Source: Gammaproteobacteria bacterium (GTDB lineage: Bacteria > Pseudomonadota > Gammaproteobacteria > Eutrophobiales > Eutrophobiaceae). From it: DNA of 64,000 bases. The stretch covers positions 335,565-399,564 of the forward strand of contig WLWS01000003.1 of NCBI GenBank assembly GCA_012103475.1. The letters are read 5' to 3'. Of this stretch, positions 60,373 to 64,000 are shown in pieces (the first letter of the stretch is position 1; each line of letters opens with the position of its first letter). Position numbers and translations under genes: made by a program. The notes under the pieces are model-generated. The model did not search any database and was not told the origin of the DNA. It saw only the letters and a program-made list of their open reading frames with translations.

Positions 60373-61359
60373 CTAAATACCAAAAATATTCCGGGCATTA
60401 TCACCTCGCACTTTATGTTTAACATCCTCTGGTAGCGTATTGACACGTCTAAGCACCCCTTTCATATCACCAAGATTGAATGGGTAATCAGATCCATACA
60501 GTACATGTTCAGGTGTTCCTACTTTGACGCAAAGCTCCAGGCTTTCCTGAGTGTACGTTACACTGTCGTAATAGATATGTTTTAGATATTCACTTGGACG
60601 TTTACTTATCTTTACTTTAGCTCGTTCGGTTGTATCAAACACCCGGTCAAAACGACCTGTAAGATACGGTAATGTAGCTCCTGCATGGGAGGCAATAATT
60701 TTTAGATTGGGATAGCGCTCAAAGAATCCATCAAATATCATTTTGGAAATAGCGAGTGTTGTATCTATCATAAATCCAGTAGAAGCAATAAGCGCATAAC
60801 GATCAAGTTCCATGAATTCTGTTCCAATTGGATAGGTGGGATGGACGAGCACTGGTAGTGCCCGATCATCAAGTTCCTGCCAAATTGGTGCAAGCTTCGG
60901 GTCAGTCAGGTGCTTCCCGGCAATATTCCCATGGACTATTGCAGCAACTGCACCAAGATCACAGGCACGTTTAATTTCTTCAACTGCGTGTGCAGGTGTT
61001 TCCCAGGGTAGTACTGCCATCCAGCGAATATGTTGTGGAAAATCTTTCTGGGCCTGAGCAAATTCGTTGTTACTTAATTGTGCAGCTTCGAGACAAACTT
61101 CGCCTTTCCCCCAGATAACACCGGGAGGAGGCATGGATACGATTGCAATATCAACCCCCGCTTCCTCCATATTTTTGACACGTTGCTCAAAATCAAAATG
61201 CAAATCTTCCAATACACAAAAGCTTGCCCCCTTGTAGCATACTGTTTCCGGACTATCACGACCTGCTTCAACGCTAAGATCCGGTCCGCCCTTTTGCTTT
61301 AATAAATCCAGCCAGGCAGATGTATACATATGGGTGTGAACGTCAATAACTATACTCAT
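60373..61359 (-). CDS. ACMSD-type amidohydrolase
   Basis: A 328-aa metal-dependent enzyme of the 2-amino-3-carboxymuconate-semialdehyde decarboxylase (ACMSD/AMH2) family. VIDVHTHMYTS gives the H-x-H site, VLVHPTYPIG the mid-barrel His, LKIIASHAGATLPYL the next and YGSDYPFN the catalytic Asp. It follows a 51-bp gap before the broken paralogue, so a gene duplication produced the pair. The members act on carboxylated ring-cleavage products (gamma-resorcylate, ACMS, uracil-5-carboxylate and similar). Substrate unknown. Confidence 0.92.
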   Translation of the reverse strand: MSIVIDVHTHMYTSAWLDLLKQKGGPDLSVEAGRDSPETVCYKGASFCVLEDLHFDFEQRVKNMEEAGVDIAIVSMPPPGVIWGKGEVCLEAAQLSNNEFAQAQKDFPQHIRWMAVLPWETPAHAVEEIKRACDLGAVAAIVHGNIAGKHLTDPKLAPIWQELDDRALPVLVHPTYPIGTEFMELDRYALIASTGFMIDTTLAISKMIFDGFFERYPNLKIIASHAGATLPYLTGRFDRVFDTTERAKVKISKRPSEYLKHIYYDSVTYTQESLELCVKVGTPEHVLYGSDYPFNLGDMKGVLRRVNTLPEDVKHKVRGDNARNIFGI

Positions 61360-61608
61360 TGTTTTGTCTCTACGTTTTTAAAAATGGTTGAATGATTGAT
61401 GCATTATTTTTACGAGCCTGGATAGAAACAATTTATCAAAACAGACTTAAATAGAAGTAATTGAATTAGTACTACTGATAGTCATTATAAGTGTAAGATG
61501 AGTACTGACAACTTAAGCAAGAATATCTCATAATTCTTATAGTGACACTCGAATAAACACAATTGCGATGAACTGAATCTTTTTGTCTCACAATGCAAGG
61601 TATGGAAT

Positions 61609-63009
61609 ATGAAAAATGAATTGCGGCGCCTGGGCGCCAGCGATGTCGCAGCGGGAATTCGAAATCGTGATTTCAGCAGTCGTGACGTGATTGAGAATTG
61701 TCTGGGGCGGATCAATGAAACTAATACTATTATCAATGCACTTACTGAAGTCACGGCTGATGAGGCTCTAATAGCGGCTGATGCGGCCGACAAAGCCGTA
61801 GCAGACGGGCAGGAGCTGGGGATACTGCACGGCGTTCCGGTCAGCATAAAAATCAATGTGGATCTGGCTGGCTCAGCTACAGTCAATGGTTGCGCTGCAC
61901 TAAAAGACAATATCGCGAAAGAGAACTCCCCCGTAGTGCAAAATTTGCTCAATGCCGGTGCAGTTATAATCGGCCGCAGTAATTGCCCCGAGTTTTGTGT
62001 TCGTTGGGAAACCAATAACGATATCTATGGACAGACCCTGAATCCTTTTAATGTCGGGATAACGCCCGGAGGTTCCAGTGGCGGAGCCGCGGCCTCTCTG
62101 GCGTCCGGCATGAGCCCCCTTGCTCATGGTAACGACATTGGTGGCTCACTCCGCCAGCCAGCCCAGGCTTGCGGCGTAGCCTCTATCCGATCCACCACAG
62201 GGCGCGTGCCACATTATGTGCCCACTGAACGGGAGGCATCGCGGGCGGCCCAGTTATTTAACACTGAAGGACCCATGGCCCGGTCTATTGCAGATGTACG
62301 CCTCGGCCTGCGGGCCATGGCTGTTGGTGACTGGCGTGATCCTTTGTACGTTCCTGTCCCTCTTGTTGAACCTGAAGCGACTGATTTACCGATAGCCATA
62401 ATTGTCGATCCGCTGGGTCAGGGAGTCAGCAAGCAGGTATCTTCCGGTGTTGAGCATGCGGAACAAAGCTTAAAGGAGGCGAACTATCAAACTGAACATG
62501 CAGAGCCGGCTACTCTGGCTGATGCAGTCAGGGTCTGGGAAAATATACTTATTTTTGAAATTTTCTATGGCCTGGAACCTGCAGTAAAAGATATCTGCGG
62601 TTCTGGCTTAAGTCAGGCTTTTGAACGTTACCATGCCGTGTTTCCCGCTGTGACACCGGAAACACACGCACTTGCCTTCGGTGAACGACGCCGGGTGCTA
62701 CGCGACTGGATGGCTTTCTTCCGCAAATACGCCGTTATCGTCGCACCTGTCAGTACCAGTCCACCTCAAGCCATCGACTTTGATATAGCGACGACAGAGA
62801 GTACCGCAGAAAGCGTTCTGTCTATGCGCATGGTTGTTGCCATCAATGCGCTGGGTCTGCCTTCAGCCGTGGTACCCGTTGGTATCAAGGATGGCTTGCC
62901 CCAGGTCGTTCAGGTCATTGGTGCACCGTTCCAGGAGATGCGCTGCCTGCAGGTAGCCGAAGCAATCGAAAAAAATGTAAAGGCGATAACGCCCGTTGAT
63001 CCCAGATAG
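61609..63009 (+). CDS. Amidase-signature-family amidase
   Basis: A 466-aa amide hydrolase. The Ser-cisSer-Lys triad is complete: K81 in VPVSIKINVDLAG, S156 in TPGGSSGGAAAS and S180 in GNDIGGSLRQP. Length and order fit AtzF/GatA-like amidases, without the GatA partner genes. It is divergent from the amidohydrolase across 249 bp. Together with the neighbouring amidohydrolases it suggests a degradation cluster for an amide- or aromatic-type compound. Substrate unknown. Confidence 0.95.
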   Translation: MKNELRRLGASDVAAGIRNRDFSSRDVIENCLGRINETNTIINALTEVTADEALIAADAADKAVADGQELGILHGVPVSIKINVDLAGSATVNGCAALKDNIAKENSPVVQNLLNAGAVIIGRSNCPEFCVRWETNNDIYGQTLNPFNVGITPGGSSGGAAASLASGMSPLAHGNDIGGSLRQPAQACGVASIRSTTGRVPHYVPTEREASRAAQLFNTEGPMARSIADVRLGLRAMAVGDWRDPLYVPVPLVEPEATDLPIAIIVDPLGQGVSKQVSSGVEHAEQSLKEANYQTEHAEPATLADAVRVWENILIFEIFYGLEPAVKDICGSGLSQAFERYHAVFPAVTPETHALAFGERRRVLRDWMAFFRKYAVIVAPVSTSPPQAIDFDIATTESTAESVLSMRMVVAINALGLPSAVVPVGIKDGLPQVVQVIGAPFQEMRCLQVAEAIEKNVKAITPVDPR

Positions 63010-63130
63010 GCCGGGGCAAACACTCTGCTTAAATTGCGACCTTTTTTTGCATTTTTTCACAGACCTGAAATACTAGCGGTCTAGTGCTCCAAATCGGAAA
63101 ACTTATCATTAGCAGCAGAAGGAGAATTTT

Positions 63131-63592
63131 ATGTTGAAAGCACGAACAATTATTATCGCCACCTGTCTGGTTTTATTCGCGTCAACAGGTCTGGTTCAGG
63201 CAAAAGATGAACGTACTCCGGCGGAAAAAGCCTATGAATTCAGGGACGGCCTGTTCAATGTAGTCGAATGGCGTTTTGTAAAAATGATCGAGGCAAAATT
63301 TGCCGGTGATAAGGCGGGGTTTCATAGCAACGCGGCCCAACTTGTGGCTCTCTCCGATATGATTGAAGAAGGGTTCATTCCGGATAGCATGGTCGACGGA
63401 ACGCTGGCTAAAAAAGATATCTGGGATGACTGGGATGAATTCAAAGGCAAGATTGCAGAATTTAAAAAGAATATGAATGAGCTTGCCGATCCTGCTTACG
63501 ATATAGCCGGTTTCGATCCGAAAAAGGTAGGCGGTGATAATTGCGGTAGCTGTCACCGGGCATTTAAATCAAAAACACCCCATAAAAACTAG
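63131..63592 (+). CDS. Cytochrome c' (class II c-type cytochrome)
   Basis: A 153-aa periplasmic four-helix heme protein. Signal peptide ends VQAK; the heme motif CGSCH is near the C terminus (C138, C141, H142), the hallmark of the class, which binds NO and may protect against it. The helical body holds EFRDGLFNVVEWRFVKM. ATG follows AGAAGGAGAA. The next gene, convergent, is a cytochrome b561, the usual redox partner for class II cytochromes in many gammaproteobacteria. Confidence 0.93.
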   Translation: MLKARTIIIATCLVLFASTGLVQAKDERTPAEKAYEFRDGLFNVVEWRFVKMIEAKFAGDKAGFHSNAAQLVALSDMIEEGFIPDSMVDGTLAKKDIWDDWDEFKGKIAEFKKNMNELADPAYDIAGFDPKKVGGDNCGSCHRAFKSKTPHKN

Positions 63593-63612
63593 CTAACAAT
63601 AATGCTATGTGT

Positions 63613-63640
63613 GATAGGGCTGCTTAGCCGCAGCCTTATC
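63613..63640. terminator. Hairpin between convergent cytochrome genes
   Basis: Stem GATAGGGCTGC/GCAGCCTTATC (11 bp with one G-T) and a 6-nt loop, just after the cytochrome c' stop and overlapping the cytochrome b561 stop. Short T-run only; likely a shared terminator. Confidence 0.5.
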
Positions 63641-64000
63641 CGTTTCCTATCACGGTCACCAGCAGGTAGACCGCTACACTGCAAACCACGACCACGACCA
63701 GCGCTACAGTGATTCTGGAATTCTCAATCGCCTGATTCGAACCCGAATCAAGAGTCTTTTTACCATTAAACATAGCAGAGAGCAGCTTTTGCTTCTTATA
63801 GAAAGTGTAAAAAGCAATCGCAAGCAGATGCAATATGATTAGTGCATAGATGATGTTGGTATTGAAGTGATGGATCTCAGTCAGAACATCTGAAGTGCGT
63901 GTTGAGACATAGTCACTAAGCGGGCCGAAATAAAAATCACCATCGCTCGCGAACAAACCGGTAATAGTTTGCAGCAATAGAATTACGAGCATCGCAATTA
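63636..64000 (-). CDS. Cytochrome b561-family membrane protein, partial (N terminus outside window)
   Basis: The C-terminal 120 residues of a di-heme cytochrome b561. VILLLQTITGLF and IHHFNTNIIYALIILHLLAIAFY are two heme helices; the H-H-x-N and ILH histidines are in ligand-like positions, and a final helix VALVVVVVCSVAVYLLV ends the protein. The frame is open to the window edge, so more lies beyond 64000. Probably the membrane electron donor or acceptor for the adjacent cytochrome c'. Confidence 0.88.
   Translation of the reverse strand, partial: IAMLVILLLQTITGLFASDGDFYFGPLSDYVSTRTSDVLTEIHHFNTNIIYALIILHLLAIAFYTFYKKQKLLSAMFNGKKTLDSGSNQAIENSRITVALVVVVVCSVAVYLLVTVIGNG

Noticed and set aside
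61485..62015. Minus-strand 176-codon frame
   Set aside because: Antisense to the amidase start, whose family motifs are clear on the plus strand.
1..64000. CRISPR array, rRNA, transposase or integrase
   Set aside because: No regular spaced repeats, rRNA-like sequence or mobile-element enzyme is seen on either strand.

Overview
The window looks like a chromosome segment of a marine-type gammaproteobacterium of uncertain lineage. The signs are mid-40s GC, dense bidirectional gene order, a CspA-type cold-shock protein, an oxygen-independent hemN with an FNR-type box, an UrcA-family protein, a TonB-dependent receptor, E. coli-like YghU and RutA homologues, and numerous multiheme c-type cytochromes. 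There are no rRNA genes, CRISPR arrays or transposases. One complete tRNA gene, tRNA-Arg(CCT), is present.

Layout. 1-10 kb holds scattered metabolic and secreted genes: an MBL hydrolase cut by the window edge, a membrane-anchored glutaredoxin, a cold-shock protein, an orphan Hcp, an aminotransferase with an aromatic-acid-type MFS transporter, and a reductive-dehalogenase-like protein with an SDR. 11.1-23.5 kb is the standout block: nine same-strand genes that look like one electron-transfer system. They run from a membrane-anchored NAD(P)H/FAD/[2Fe-2S] reductase, through a protein joining cyclic-nucleotide-binding-like domains to four [4Fe-4S] sites, a four-helix cytochrome-b-like membrane protein and a membrane-anchored decaheme cytochrome c, to a FecR protein, an outer-membrane barrel, a large multiheme cytochrome, a second barrel and a tetraheme c554-type cytochrome. 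I know of no described system with exactly this composition; it is my main candidate for something new.

23.7-29.9 kb carries a sulfatase, a yghU-type GST abutting a broken NHL-repeat gene, an aspartate-dehydrogenase-like operon and a second MBL enzyme. 29.9-35.8 kb carries a TrpB2-type enzyme behind a textbook transcription attenuator (promoter, Trp-rich leader peptide, terminator), a sodium:solute symporter, and a Kdd-like dehydrogenase coupled to a PLP decarboxylase. 36-47 kb has a Ser/Thr kinase-PilZ fusion, a lipoprotein pair, photolyase, hemN, a TonB-dependent receptor and a frameshifted DUF5916-type outer-membrane protein. 47.4-49.9 kb is a RutA-like/maleate-isomerase-like operon facing an XRE regulator, with a perfect palindrome lying over the operon promoter. 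50-54.5 kb has a CPA2 antiporter, a GST and a convergent PP2C phosphatase/Ser-Thr kinase pair. 55.2-57.7 kb is a possible 2.4-kb islet between tRNA-Arg(CCT) and a degenerate copy of its 3' end; it holds a second RdhA-like gene and a PaaK-like ligase. 57.9-63 kb has an NSS transporter, two ACMSD-type amidohydrolases (one broken by a perfect 52-bp tandem duplication) and an amidase. The window ends with cytochrome c' and a truncated cytochrome b561.

Four genes are interrupted by short length changes: a CG dinucleotide, two poly-A runs and the 52-bp duplication. In each case the corrected length restores one continuous frame. These could be real decay or assembly errors, and reads would decide.
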